Of a DNA stretch of 64,000 nt, positions 7,093-15,756 are shown in pieces. The notes beneath the pieces were generated by a model. It made no database searches. It was not told the origin of the DNA and saw only the letters and a program-made list of their open reading frames with translations. A program made the translations under genes and the position numbers. This DNA comes from Lichenicoccus sp964247695 (GTDB lineage Bacteria > Pseudomonadota > Alphaproteobacteria > Acetobacterales > Acetobacteraceae). How positions within the stretch are numbered: position 1 is the stretch's first letter; every line of letters starts with the position of its first letter. The DNA is taken from positions 1 to 64,000 of the forward strand of contig CAXTVI010000014.1 in NCBI GenBank assembly GCA_964247695.1. The letters run 5' to 3'.

Positions 7093-8900
7093 TGAACCGA
7101 CTTCAGCGGACCGCCGACGGTCTTCACCGGGGGCAGGTCGAGCTGCAGCGACAGCTCCTTCAGGCGCTTGGCGTCGATCGGAGCCGGCGCCCCCATCATC
7201 GGGTCCTCGCCCTGCTGGTTGAGCGGAAACAGGATGACCTCGCGAATGTTGGGCTCGTCGGCCAGCAGCATGACGATGCGGTCGACACCCGGCGCCGAAC
7301 CGCCGTGCGGCGGGGCGCCGTAGCGGAAGGCGTTGAGCATGCCGCCGAACCGCGCCTCAACCTCGCTCTCCGGATAGCCCGCGATCTGGAAGGCGCGGAT
7401 CATCACGTCGGGCAGGTGGTTGCGGATCGCGCCGGACGACAGCTCGATGCCGTTGCACACGATGTCGTACTGGAATGCCTTGATGGTCAGCGGGTCCTGG
7501 CCGTTCAGCGCCGCGAGGCCGCCCTGCGGCATCGAGAACGGGTTGTGGCTGAAATCGATCCGGCCGGTCTCCTCGTTGATCTCGTACATCGGGAAGTCGG
7601 TGATCCAGCAGAACCGGAAAGCGTCCTTCTCCACCAAGTCGAGGTCGGTCGCGATCCGGGTACGCACCAGGCCGGAGAACTTCACCGCCTCGCTGGCGGC
7701 GCCGGCGGCGAAGAACACCGCGTCGCCTGCGGCAAGGCCACAGGCCTCGCGCAGGGCGAGCGCCCGATCGGGCTCGAGATTGCGGGCGATCGGGCCCTGC
7801 GCAGCGCCCTGCTCGTCGAAGGTGATGTAGCCGAGGCCGCCGGCACCCTCGGCGCGGGCCCATTCGTTGAGCCTGTCGAAGAACGAGCGTGGCCGCGCGC
7901 CGGCCCCCGGCGCGGGAATGGCGCGTACCGTGCCGCCGCCGGCCGCGATGCGGGCGAACAGGCCGAAGCCGGAGCCGGCGAACTGCGCCGTGACGTCGGT
8001 GATGGTGAGCGGGTTGCGCAGGTCCGGCTTGTCGCTGCCGTACAGGGCCAGCGCCTGGTCGTAGGGGATGCGCGGGAACGGCGTCGGGCTCACCGTGCGG
8101 CCCTGGCCGAACTCCTCGAAGATGCCCGCCATCACCGGCTCCAGCGTGGCGAACACGTCCTCCTGGGTCACGAAGCTCATCTCGAAATCGAGCTGGTAGA
8201 ATTCGCCCGGCGAGCGGTCGGCGCGGGCTGCCTCGTCACGGAAGCACGGCGCGATCTGGAAGTAGCGGTCGAAGCCCGCGATCATCGCGAGCTGCTTGAA
8301 CTGCTGCGGCGCCTGCGGCAGGGCGTAGAACCGACCCGGATGCAGCCGCGCCGGCACCAGGAAATCGCGGGCGCCCTCGGGGCTGGAGGCGGTCAGGATC
8401 GGCGTCTGGAACTCGGTGAAGCCCTGCGCGATCATCCGCGCCCGCAGGCTCGCGATCACGCCGGCGCGCAGCATCATGTTGCGGTGCAGCTTGTCGCGCC
8501 TGAGGTCGATGTAGCGGTAGCGCAGCCGCAGCTCCTCCGGGTAGCTCTCGGACCCTGCGACCTGCAGCGGCAGCACGTCGCAGGGGGATTGCAGCTCGAG
8601 CGCGCGGGCGCGCAGCTCGATCTCGCCGGTGGCGAGCTTGGGGTTCACGGTGGCGCCCTCGCGCAGCACGACCTCGCCGGTCACCGTGATCACGCTCTCC
8701 ACGCGCAGCCGCTCGGCGCTTGCCAACAGGTCGGAGCCGGCCGGGAACACGATCTGGGTGATGCCGTGATGGTCGCGCAGGTCGATGAACAGCAGCCCGC
8801 CATGGTCGCGCTTGCTGTGCACCCAGCCGGACAGGCGGGCGGTCTGCCCGGCATCGGTGCCGCGCAGGGCAGCGCAGCTATGGGTGCGGTAGGGATGCAT
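7089..8900 (-). CDS. aspS: Aspartate--tRNA ligase
   Basis: A 603-residue bacterial-type AspRS that charges tRNA-Asp in the cytoplasm. The N-terminal OB fold reads LSGWVHSKRDHGGLLFIDLR. Class II motif 2 is CFRDEAARADRSPGEF, a GAD-type insertion follows, and motif 3 is PHGGSAPGVDRIVMLL. ATG 8900 is preceded by AGGACA at about seven bases. The frame stays open upstream, but those residues are not part of the family. Whether it also charges tRNA-Asn cannot be told here. Its TGA overlaps the eipB start. Confidence 0.97.
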   Translation of the reverse strand: MHPYRTHSCAALRGTDAGQTARLSGWVHSKRDHGGLLFIDLRDHHGITQIVFPAGSDLLASAERLRVESVITVTGEVVLREGATVNPKLATGEIELRARALELQSPCDVLPLQVAGSESYPEELRLRYRYIDLRRDKLHRNMMLRAGVIASLRARMIAQGFTEFQTPILTASSPEGARDFLVPARLHPGRFYALPQAPQQFKQLAMIAGFDRYFQIAPCFRDEAARADRSPGEFYQLDFEMSFVTQEDVFATLEPVMAGIFEEFGQGRTVSPTPFPRIPYDQALALYGSDKPDLRNPLTITDVTAQFAGSGFGLFARIAAGGGTVRAIPAPGAGARPRSFFDRLNEWARAEGAGGLGYITFDEQGAAQGPIARNLEPDRALALREACGLAAGDAVFFAAGAASEAVKFSGLVRTRIATDLDLVEKDAFRFCWITDFPMYEINEETGRIDFSHNPFSMPQGGLAALNGQDPLTIKAFQYDIVCNGIELSSGAIRNHLPDVMIRAFQIAGYPESEVEARFGGMLNAFRYGAPPHGGSAPGVDRIVMLLADEPNIREVILFPLNQQGEDPMMGAPAPIDAKRLKELSLQLDLPPVKTVGGPLKSVQ

Positions 8901-9020
8901 GCGAGTGTCCTGTCGGAGGTCGTGCGAGGGTGAGGCAGGAAGCCGCCGAGGCTCCGGCCTGTCAACGTCAGCCGGGCCGGCTGCTTCCGCGCCCGGCCCT
9001 GCGGGTGTAACAGCCTCGGC

Positions 9021-10205
9021 ATGCCACGTCCCAGCCGATCGCCTTATCCCGAGCCGGTGCTCGTCACCGAGACCGCAGCACTCGCCGCCCTCGTCGAACG
9101 GCTGCGCCAGGAGCAGTACGTCACCATCGACACGGAGTTCGTGCGCGAGCGCACCTACTATCCGGAGCTGTGCGTCGTGCAGCTCGGCGGCAGCGCCGAG
9201 GTGGCGGTGATCGACACCGTGGTCGAGACGCTCGACCTCGCGCCGCTCGCGGCCCTGCTCGACGATCCGGCGGTGGTCAAGGTGTTCCATGCCGCGCGCC
9301 AGGATCTGGAGATCTTCCTGTACCGGTTCGGCCGGCTGCCGAATTCGGTGTTCGACACGCAGATCGCGGCCATGGTCGCGGGCTTCGGCGACCAGGTCGG
9401 ATACGACAGCCTGGTCGCGTCGCTCACCGGCGGCGAGATCGACAAGGCGCACCGGTTCAGCGACTGGTCGGCGCGTCCGCTCTCCGCGGCCCAGGTCGCC
9501 TATGCCGCGGCGGACGTGACGTATCTGCGCGACGTTTACGAGAAGCTCAGTGCCCGGCTGGAGCGCGAGGGGAGGCTGGACTGGGTGGCGCAGGAGATGG
9601 CGGTGCTCGGCGACCCGCAGACCTTCCGCCCCGACCCGGAGACGCTGTGGGAGCGGCTGCGGCCACGTACCGGCAACCGGCGCATGCTCGGCGTGCTGCG
9701 CGCGATCACCGCTTGGCGCGACCGCGAGGCGCAGCGGGTCAACATCCCGCGCTCGCGCCTGCTCAAGGACGAGAGCCTGCTGGAGATCGCGGCCACCGCG
9801 CCGCGCGACGTGGAGGCGCTGACCCGGATGCGCGGGGTGAGCCGCGGCTTCGCCGAGGGCCGTGCCGGCGCCGGGCTGCTGGCGGCGATCGAGGCGGCGC
9901 GCGGTGAACCGGAGGCCGGCCTGCCGGTGGTGGCGCGCAAGGATGGCCCGAGGCCGTCTCCGGCCCTGGTGTCTTTGCTCAAGGTGCTGCTGGCGGCGAA
10001 GGCCGAGCAGCACGACGTGGCGCCGCGGCTGCTGGCTTCCTCGGAAGAGATCGACCGGCTGGCGGTGGAGGAGGCGCCCGACATTCCGGCCCTGCAGGGC
10101 TGGCGGCGGACGGTCTTTGGCGACGACGCGCTGGCGCTGAAGAGCGGCGCGGTGTCGGTTGGTGTCGATGGCAAGCGGATCAGGCTGATGCGGGTTGCGG
10201 AATGA
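9021..10205 (+). CDS. rnd: Ribonuclease D
   Basis: A 394-residue 3'-5' exoribonuclease that trims tRNA and other stable RNA precursors. The DEDDy active site is complete: D37 and E39 in TIDTEF, D95 in HAARQDLEIF, and Y161 with D165 in YAAADVTYL. An HRDC domain follows (about residues 205-290, with RAITAWRDREAQR…). It is transcribed away from aspS across a 120-base spacer and stands alone before gcrA. Confidence 0.95.
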   Translation: MPRPSRSPYPEPVLVTETAALAALVERLRQEQYVTIDTEFVRERTYYPELCVVQLGGSAEVAVIDTVVETLDLAPLAALLDDPAVVKVFHAARQDLEIFLYRFGRLPNSVFDTQIAAMVAGFGDQVGYDSLVASLTGGEIDKAHRFSDWSARPLSAAQVAYAAADVTYLRDVYEKLSARLEREGRLDWVAQEMAVLGDPQTFRPDPETLWERLRPRTGNRRMLGVLRAITAWRDREAQRVNIPRSRLLKDESLLEIAATAPRDVEALTRMRGVSRGFAEGRAGAGLLAAIEAARGEPEAGLPVVARKDGPRPSPALVSLLKVLLAAKAEQHDVAPRLLASSEEIDRLAVEEAPDIPALQGWRRTVFGDDALALKSGAVSVGVDGKRIRLMRVAE

Positions 10206-10299
10206 GCCTGTCCCGGTCCCGAGTCGCAATGAAGTCTCTCGGGTTTCCGGCGGTTGTTCCAACAGGGACTGATTGCGCAAAGCACCAGATAGTTTATCG

Positions 10300-10345
10300 T
10301 TAAATTATAGTTATCCACACGACCGGTGGGGGTTCCCCTCGATTC
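10300..10345 (+). promoter_or_regulatory. gcrA upstream region: CtrA-like site, DnaA box and GANTC site
   Basis: The 225-base region before gcrA is AT-rich for this genome. It contains TTAA-N7-TTAT at 10300-10314 (one mismatch from the CtrA consensus TTAA-N7-TTAA), a perfect DnaA box TTATCCACA at 10311-10319 that overlaps it, and GATTC at 10341-10345, a CcrM methylation site. In Caulobacter, DnaA activates and CtrA represses gcrA, and GcrA acts at GANTC promoters. An equivalent circuit here is inference from the motifs. Confidence 0.6.
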
Positions 10346-10348
10346 TGT

Positions 10349-10364
10349 CCACAAGATTTTGTGG
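10349..10364. repeat. Short inverted repeat in the gcrA upstream region
   Basis: CCACAA-GATT-TTGTGG forms a perfect six-base-pair dyad about 66 bases before the gcrA start and just after the GATTC site. It may be an operator for a dimeric regulator or a weak hairpin. Each arm also resembles half of a DnaA box. Confidence 0.45.
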
Positions 10365-10430
10365 TTGGTTCGTTGAGATCGCGGTTTTTTTGTCATATCG
10401 TCACATCTCCCATCCAAGAGGAGCCGGGCG

Positions 10431-11066
10431 ATGGAATGGAACGAGGAGACGATCTCCCGTTTGCGCAATCTCTGGCAGGAGGGGCACTCCACGGCCGAGA
10501 TCGGCCGGAGGATGTCGATCACCAAGAACGCCGTCGTCGGCAAGGCGCATCGCCTCACGCTGCCGCCGCGTCCGTCGCCGATCCGCAAGGGGCTGGCGAC
10601 CGTGCCAGGCGCGCCGGCATCGGCCAGGACCGGGCTCCCGCAGCGTCCGGCCGCGTCTTTCCGCGCAGCCGCCACGCGGCAGGGGCCGGCACGCGAACCG
10701 GTCCGGGCGGAACCCATGCGGCTGGTCGCCGAGGCGTCATCCGGACCGGCGCGCGGCTATTCGGCCTTTTCGGGAGCCGCGGTCGAGAGCCGCTCCAACG
10801 TCACGACCTTGCGCCGTCCGGCCACGGCCCCGGACGCACGTGAGCGCACGCGCGAGCCGGGCGTGGACAATGACCAGGGCGGCTATCGCTCGCTCGGCCG
10901 GTCCGAGCCGAGACGCCGGGGGCTGGCCTGCTGCTGGCCGCTCGGCGAGCCTGGCACCAAGCAGTTCCGGTTCTGCGGCGGCGATCCGATCCCGGGCAAG
11001 CCGTACTGCACCGAGCATGCCCAGCTTGCCTACGTGAAGCTGCGCGACCGCCGCGATACCGCTTGA
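10431..11066 (+). CDS. gcrA: GcrA cell-cycle regulator
   Basis: A 211-residue sigma-70-associated transcription regulator found in alphaproteobacteria. The N-terminal helix-turn-helix (WNEETISRLRNLWQEGHSTA…ITKNAVVGKAHRL) is typical. A long Pro/Arg-rich linker of about 110 residues follows, then the conserved C-terminal segment CCWPLGEPGTKQFRFCGG…GKPYCTEH with four cysteines and a histidine. AAGAGGAG lies seven bases before the ATG. The linker is longer than in Caulobacter GcrA (173 residues). Its upstream region carries CtrA-like, DnaA and GANTC motifs. Confidence 0.95.
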   Translation: MEWNEETISRLRNLWQEGHSTAEIGRRMSITKNAVVGKAHRLTLPPRPSPIRKGLATVPGAPASARTGLPQRPAASFRAAATRQGPAREPVRAEPMRLVAEASSGPARGYSAFSGAAVESRSNVTTLRRPATAPDARERTREPGVDNDQGGYRSLGRSEPRRRGLACCWPLGEPGTKQFRFCGGDPIPGKPYCTEHAQLAYVKLRDRRDTA

Positions 11067-11090
11067 GAGGCGGCGTCACCTGATCCGGCA

Positions 11091-11112
11091 CCGGGACGGC
11101 AATCCGTCCCGG
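11091..11112. terminator. Bidirectional terminator-like hairpin
   Basis: CCGGGACGG-CAAT-CCGTCCCGG is a perfect nine-base-pair stem with a four-base loop. It lies between the convergent 3' ends of gcrA and the bactofilin gene. No T-run follows on either side, so efficiency is uncertain. Confidence 0.6.
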
Positions 11113-11120
11113 CCTCCGGT

Positions 11121-11909
11121 TCAGCCGAGCGAGGCGGCGCTGCCTTCCTCAGGAAACACCGCCTGCGGCAGCACCGGAGCCGACACCACCGGCTCGGACA
11201 GCCCATCCGCCGAAGCACCGCTCTGGCCGTAGCTCGTCTCGAACTGGCCGGTCACCTGGCCGCCCGGCTCGACCGTCAGAGAGCCGCACTTCGCATTGCC
11301 GATCACGCGCCCGGTCGGGCGGATGGTCAGCGTGCCGGTTGCCGTCAGCGTGCCATCGACGGTGCCGGCGACCTCCGCATCCTGCACATGGGCCGTGCCG
11401 CGGAACATGCCGCCCGGTGCCACATGCAGCTCGATCGCCTCGATCGAACTGGCCTCGACGGTGCCCTCGACCACCAGCCGCTCGGCATCCTGCACCGTGC
11501 CCTGCACGCTGATCCCGCGACCGACCACCAGCGTGCGCTTCTCGGCCGCCTCGCGCGGCCGCTGTCCGCCAGGCGCCATGGCCGGCGCGCCCAGGCCGGC
11601 TCCCAGGCTTCCGGCGCCTGGACGTGGCGAGGGCGGGGCCGCCGGCAGCGGCGGCGTGGAGAACGGAGCACGACCCATGGGTTGGGCCTCCTGTTGGGCT
11701 GGGGGAAGTGGACGGCTCGCGGGCAGCGGGGGCAGGTCCGCGGATGCAGGCGAGCCTGGAGGGAGCGAAGCAGGGGGTGGGGCAGGCCGGAACGGCGGCA
11801 TGCCCAGGCCGGAACCGAAATCGCTGCGGCCGGTGCCGGAGGTAGGCACCACGGTCGCGGCCGGGACTGTCCCGGACGGCGGATCGTCTGGTTTGCGTCG
11901 CTTGAACAC
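11121..11909 (-). CDS. Bactofilin (polymer-forming cytoskeletal protein)
   Basis: A 262-residue protein from GTG 11909, just after GGGACAGGGG; the frame continues upstream without family similarity. The N-terminal ~130 residues are a Pro/Ala/Gly-rich disordered region. The core (RTLVVGRGISVQGTVQDAERLVVEGTVEASSIEAIELHVAPGG…) is the right-handed beta-helix that polymerises without nucleotide, with repeated hydrophobic steps to about residue 235. Bactofilins place cell-wall or stalk machinery at the membrane. The long N-terminal region is unusual in length but common in Acetobacteraceae-like proteomes. Confidence 0.85.
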   Translation of the reverse strand: MFKRRKPDDPPSGTVPAATVVPTSGTGRSDFGSGLGMPPFRPAPPPASLPPGSPASADLPPLPASRPLPPAQQEAQPMGRAPFSTPPLPAAPPSPRPGAGSLGAGLGAPAMAPGGQRPREAAEKRTLVVGRGISVQGTVQDAERLVVEGTVEASSIEAIELHVAPGGMFRGTAHVQDAEVAGTVDGTLTATGTLTIRPTGRVIGNAKCGSLTVEPGGQVTGQFETSYGQSGASADGLSEPVVSAPVLPQAVFPEEGSAASLG

Positions 11910-12055
11910 GGCCCCTGTCCCGACTTGTTCGTTACGACCGAAATACACGCGCAAGTGGTAGTGTTGCAACGGCAAGCTTTCCCCGGGCACCCTTGCCGCC
12001 GCGCCGCTCCCGGTGATACGCGCAGCACCCTCCATCCAGGCTGGAACCCCGTCCC

Positions 12056-13054
12056 ATGCATTTCGCCGAAGCGGCTTTCGACATCGTCGGCATCGGCAAT
12101 GCCATCGTTGACGTGCTGGCCCCGGTGCCGGCCGGCTTCCCAGAGCAGCAGGGCATGGTGCCGGCCAGCATGTCGCTGATCGATGCCGTGCGGGCGGCCG
12201 AGATCACCGCCCTGGTCACGCCGATCCAGCGCACCGGCGGCGGCTCGGCCGCCAATACCTGCGTGGTGGCGGCCTCGCTCGGCGCCCGCGTCGCCTATCT
12301 CGGCAAGGTCGCCGACGACGAGGCCGGCCACGTCTTCCGGCGTGACATCGAGGCCGCCGGGATCGCGTTTCCCTCCTCGCATCTCGCCGGCGAGGCTCGG
12401 GGCGATCGCGATACGGCGCTCTGCGTCATCCTGGTGACGCCGGACGGTCAGCGTACGATGAACACCTATCTCGGCGCCTGCACCGCCTTCGCCGAGGCCG
12501 ACGTGCTGGCCGAGGCGATAGAAGGCGCCCGGATCACCTATCTCGAGGGCTACCTGTTCGATCCGCCGGAAGCGCAGCGCGCGTTCCGGCGCGCCGCCGA
12601 GATCGCGCACGCGGCGGGACGGCATGTGGCGCTCACCTTGTCCGATCCGTTCTGCGTCGGACGCCACCGCAGCGCATTCCGCGAGCTGGTAGCGGGCGGC
12701 GTCGACATCCTGTTCGCCAACGAGGACGAGATCCTGTCGCTGTATGAGACCGACGATTTCGAGGCGGCCGCCCGGCATGCGGCAGCCGACGTGGCGCTCG
12801 CGGTGCTGACGCGCTCCGAGCATGGCAGCCTTGTGGTCAGTGGCGAAGAGCGGGTGCGCATCGCGGCGGTATCGACCCGCGTGGTCGACACCACCGGGGC
12901 CGGCGACGCCTATGCCGCCGGGTTCCTCACCGCCCTGACACAAGGGCGGTCGCTGGCCGACTGCGGACGCGTCGGCTCGGTGGCGGCGGCCGAGATCATC
13001 TCGCATTACGGCGCGCGGCCGGAGGCGGACCTGCGGCAACTCGCCGGGATCTGA
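12056..13054 (+). CDS. PfkB-family carbohydrate/nucleoside kinase
   Basis: A 332-residue kinase of the ribokinase fold. The N-terminal VGIGNAIVDV and the di-glycine switch TGGGSAANTCVVAASLG are present. The signature DTTGAGDAYAAGFL (about residues 280-293) carries the catalytic aspartate and the anion hole. Its closest visible group is the adenosine-kinase-like subfamily of alphaproteobacteria, but sugar kinases share these motifs, so the substrate is left open. It is divergent from the bactofilin gene, with 146 bases between the two starts. Confidence 0.85.
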   Translation: MHFAEAAFDIVGIGNAIVDVLAPVPAGFPEQQGMVPASMSLIDAVRAAEITALVTPIQRTGGGSAANTCVVAASLGARVAYLGKVADDEAGHVFRRDIEAAGIAFPSSHLAGEARGDRDTALCVILVTPDGQRTMNTYLGACTAFAEADVLAEAIEGARITYLEGYLFDPPEAQRAFRRAAEIAHAAGRHVALTLSDPFCVGRHRSAFRELVAGGVDILFANEDEILSLYETDDFEAAARHAAADVALAVLTRSEHGSLVVSGEERVRIAAVSTRVVDTTGAGDAYAAGFLTALTQGRSLADCGRVGSVAAAEIISHYGARPEADLRQLAGI

Positions 13055-13226
13055 ACGCCCGTTCCAGGACGTCGCCGAAAGTTAAAGCGTGCAAAGCGTG
13101 CGCTGCACCATTATCTAGCCGCGTAACACCCCATCATTGCAGCCGCTGCCTGGCCCCCGGATAACGCGTTCCGGAGGCTCGATGTGCCGGCTGTCCGCAC
13201 GCTGAAGAAAGCCGGGTCAGACCGTC

Positions 13227-15056
13227 ATGGAAATTCGCAACATCGCCATCATCGCTCACGTCGATCATGGGAAGACCACCCTTGTCGACCAGTTGCTGCG
13301 CCAGTCCGGCACCTTCCGGGACAACCAGCATGTGGCGGAACGAGCGATGGACAGCAACGATCTGGAGCGAGAGCGCGGGATCACCATCCTCGCCAAGTGC
13401 ACCAGCGTCGAGTGGAAGGGCGTGCGCATCAACATCATCGACACGCCGGGCCATGCAGATTTCGGCGGCGAGGTCGAGCGCATCCTGAACATGGTGGATG
13501 GCGCCATCGTGCTGGTCGATGCCGCCGAGGGCGCGCTGCCGCAGACCAAGTTCGTCGTCGGCAAGGCCCTGGCCCGCGGCATCCGCCCGATCGTGGTGGT
13601 GAACAAGGTCGATCGCCAGGATGCGCGCCCCGACGAGGTGCACACCGAGGTATTCGACCTGTTCGCGGCACTCGGCGCCGACGACCACCAGCTCGACTTC
13701 CCGATGCTGTACGCGTCGGGCCGCCAGGGCTGGGCCGATACCACGCTGGAGGGACCGCGCAAGGACCTCGCGGCGCTGTACGACCTGGTGGTGAGCCACG
13801 TGCCGGCGCCGCATCTCGATACCGAGGCGCCGTTCGCGATGGTCGCCTCGATCATGGAATACGACAACTTCCTCGGCCGCGTGCTGACCGGCCGGGTCGA
13901 GCAGGGTCGCGCGCGGCTGAACATGCCGGTGCGCGTGCTGCGTGCCGACGGCACCGTGGTCGAGACCGGCCGGCTGACCAAGCTGCTGACCTTCCGCGGC
14001 CTGGAGCGGGTGTCGGTGGACGAGGTCGGCACCGGCGACATCATCGCCGTCGCCGGGCTGTCCGAGGCGACCATTCCGGAGACGATTGCGTCGCCGGAAG
14101 TGACCGCGGCGCTGCCGGCGATCCCGGTCGATCCGCCGACGCTGACCATGACCTTCCGGCTCAACGATGGCCCGTATGGCGGTCGTGACGGCAAGAAGGT
14201 GACCTCGCGGCAGATCCGCGACCGGCTGATCCGCGAGACCGAGGGCAACGTTGCCATCCGCGTCACCGACAGCCCGGAGAGCGAGGCGTTCGAGGTGGCC
14301 GGACGCGGCGAGTTGCAGCTCGGTGTGCTGATCGAGACCATGCGTCGCGAGGGCTTCGAGCTCACCATCGGAAGGCCGCGTGTTCTGACGCGCGTCAATG
14401 AGGAGACCGGCGAGCGCGAGGAGCCGTTCGAGGAGGCGCTGATCGATGTCGACGAGGCGTTCTCCGGCGTCGTCGTCGAGAAGATGAGCCTGCGTCGCGG
14501 CCAGATGCAGGACATGCGCCCGTCCGGCGGCGGCAAGGTTCGGCTGACCTTCATAATCCCGTCGCGTGGCCTGATCGGCTATCATGGCGAGTTCCTGACC
14601 GACACGCGCGGCACCGGCATCATGAACCGCTCGTTCATCGGCTATCAGCCCTGGGCCGGTTTGATCGAGGGCCGTCGCAACGGCTCGCTGATCTCGTCCG
14701 AGGATGGGTCCGCGGTGCAGTACGCCCTGTGGTACCTTCAGGAGCGCGGCACGCTGTTCGTAAGCCCGGGCGAGAAGGTCTATGTCGGCATGATCCTGGG
14801 CGAGCACTCGCGCGGCTCGGATCTCGAGATCAACCCGATCAAGGAAAAGAAGCTCACCAACATCCGGGCCGCCGGCAAGGATGACGCGATGCTGCTGACG
14901 CCGCCGCGCCGGATGAGCCTGGAGCAGGCGATCGCCTATATCGAGGATGACGAGCTGGTGGAGGTGACGCCGGCGGCGGTGCGGTTGCGCAAGCGGTATC
15001 TCGACCCGCACCAGCGCAAGCGCGCCGAGCGCAAGTCGGACAGCGACGCGGCCTGA
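13227..15056 (+). CDS. typA: Ribosome-associated GTPase TypA/BipA
   Basis: A 609-residue translational GTPase. G motifs: AHVDHGKTT (10-18), RGITI, DTPGHADF, NKVD. EF-G-like domains III and V and the BipA-specific C-terminal domain (FVSPGEKVYVGMILGEHSRG…) are complete. BipA helps ribosome assembly and stress adaptation at low temperature. The stop is followed by GACCGG…CCGGTC (15053-15074), a weak dyad that may help termination. The 170 bases upstream hold no recognisable gene; GCGTGCAAAGCGTGC occurs there as a short direct repeat. Confidence 0.97.
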   Translation: MEIRNIAIIAHVDHGKTTLVDQLLRQSGTFRDNQHVAERAMDSNDLERERGITILAKCTSVEWKGVRINIIDTPGHADFGGEVERILNMVDGAIVLVDAAEGALPQTKFVVGKALARGIRPIVVVNKVDRQDARPDEVHTEVFDLFAALGADDHQLDFPMLYASGRQGWADTTLEGPRKDLAALYDLVVSHVPAPHLDTEAPFAMVASIMEYDNFLGRVLTGRVEQGRARLNMPVRVLRADGTVVETGRLTKLLTFRGLERVSVDEVGTGDIIAVAGLSEATIPETIASPEVTAALPAIPVDPPTLTMTFRLNDGPYGGRDGKKVTSRQIRDRLIRETEGNVAIRVTDSPESEAFEVAGRGELQLGVLIETMRREGFELTIGRPRVLTRVNEETGEREEPFEEALIDVDEAFSGVVVEKMSLRRGQMQDMRPSGGGKVRLTFIIPSRGLIGYHGEFLTDTRGTGIMNRSFIGYQPWAGLIEGRRNGSLISSEDGSAVQYALWYLQERGTLFVSPGEKVYVGMILGEHSRGSDLEINPIKEKKLTNIRAAGKDDAMLLTPPRRMSLEQAIAYIEDDELVEVTPAAVRLRKRYLDPHQRKRAERKSDSDAA

Positions 15057-15251
15057 CCGGTCGCACCGTCCCGGTCGCTCTGCGCAACGATCAATGTGTT
15101 GTAAATCAGGCGGATTCATTAGAAACTTGCTATCATAGGTGAAGTTTCCCGCAGGACGCGGGCGAGAACGCATGGTATGGACAGGTCTGCAAGCAGCATC
15201 GTTCGGTGCGGCCCCTGCATCTTGTCGCTTCTCCCAGGATCGGAGACTTCC

Positions 15252-15686
15252 ATGACGCTTACCACCCGGTTCCTCGCCACCGCTTCGGCGTTCGCGCTGC
15301 TGGCGACGGCCGCTCCGGCTCTCGCGCAGACCACCACGCCGGCTCCGAACACGATGGCAGCGCCGGGCGGCACGACCCCGGCCCAGCCCTCCGTACCCTC
15401 CGCCACGAGCACGCCGTCGCCCAACATGGCCACCGGGCCTGCGGTGCCGCCGGGTCAGAGCGTGCCCGCGCCGCTGCCTCCCACCACGTCTTCCAACCCC
15501 TCGCCTCCCGTCACCGACACGACCCCCTCCACCACGGCCCCGTCGGATCAGGCCCCGTCCGGTGCCGCTCCCGGCAGCACCACGCACCACCACCATGGTC
15601 ACCACCATGGCAAGGGCACGCACCACCACCATCACCATCACCACAAGAAGCTGAACGCCCAGCCGTCGCCGCAGCCCGCGGGCTGA
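15252..15686 (+). CDS. Secreted proline-rich protein with histidine-rich tail
   Basis: A 144-residue protein. ATG 15252 follows AGGATCGGAG. The signal peptide is clear (MTLTTRFLATASAFALLATAAPALAQ). The mature part is low-complexity Pro/Ser/Thr-rich, and the tail holds runs of four, three and eight histidines (15 within about 22 residues), followed by KK. Such tails bind Ni, Zn or Cu, so periplasmic metal storage or buffering is a reasonable inference. An earlier in-frame ATG (15177) would bury the signal peptide. No homologous family is recognised beyond composition. Confidence 0.7.
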   Translation: MTLTTRFLATASAFALLATAAPALAQTTTPAPNTMAAPGGTTPAQPSVPSATSTPSPNMATGPAVPPGQSVPAPLPPTTSSNPSPPVTDTTPSTTAPSDQAPSGAAPGSTTHHHHGHHHGKGTHHHHHHHHKKLNAQPSPQPAG

Positions 15687-15704
15687 GCCGATCCGGCTCG
15701 CGAT

Positions 15705-15737
15705 GCAGGACGGGCGGCTCGTCTCCGTCCGTCCTGC
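15705..15737. terminator. Terminator-like hairpin after the histidine-rich gene
   Basis: GCAGGACGGGCGG pairs with CCGTCCGTCCTGC at 12 of 13 positions around the loop CTCGTCT. It lies 18 bases after the stop codon of the histidine-rich protein and before the transporter gene. No T-tract follows. Confidence 0.55.
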
Positions 15738-15756
15738 CGATACCTCCGCCTGACCG

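Noticed and set aside
9536..10717. Long minus-strand open frame of about 390 codons over rnd and the gcrA upstream region
   Set aside because: It is antisense to rnd, whose complete DEDDy site is on the plus strand. The protein is Arg/Ser-rich and low in complexity, as expected for a shadow frame in GC-rich DNA.
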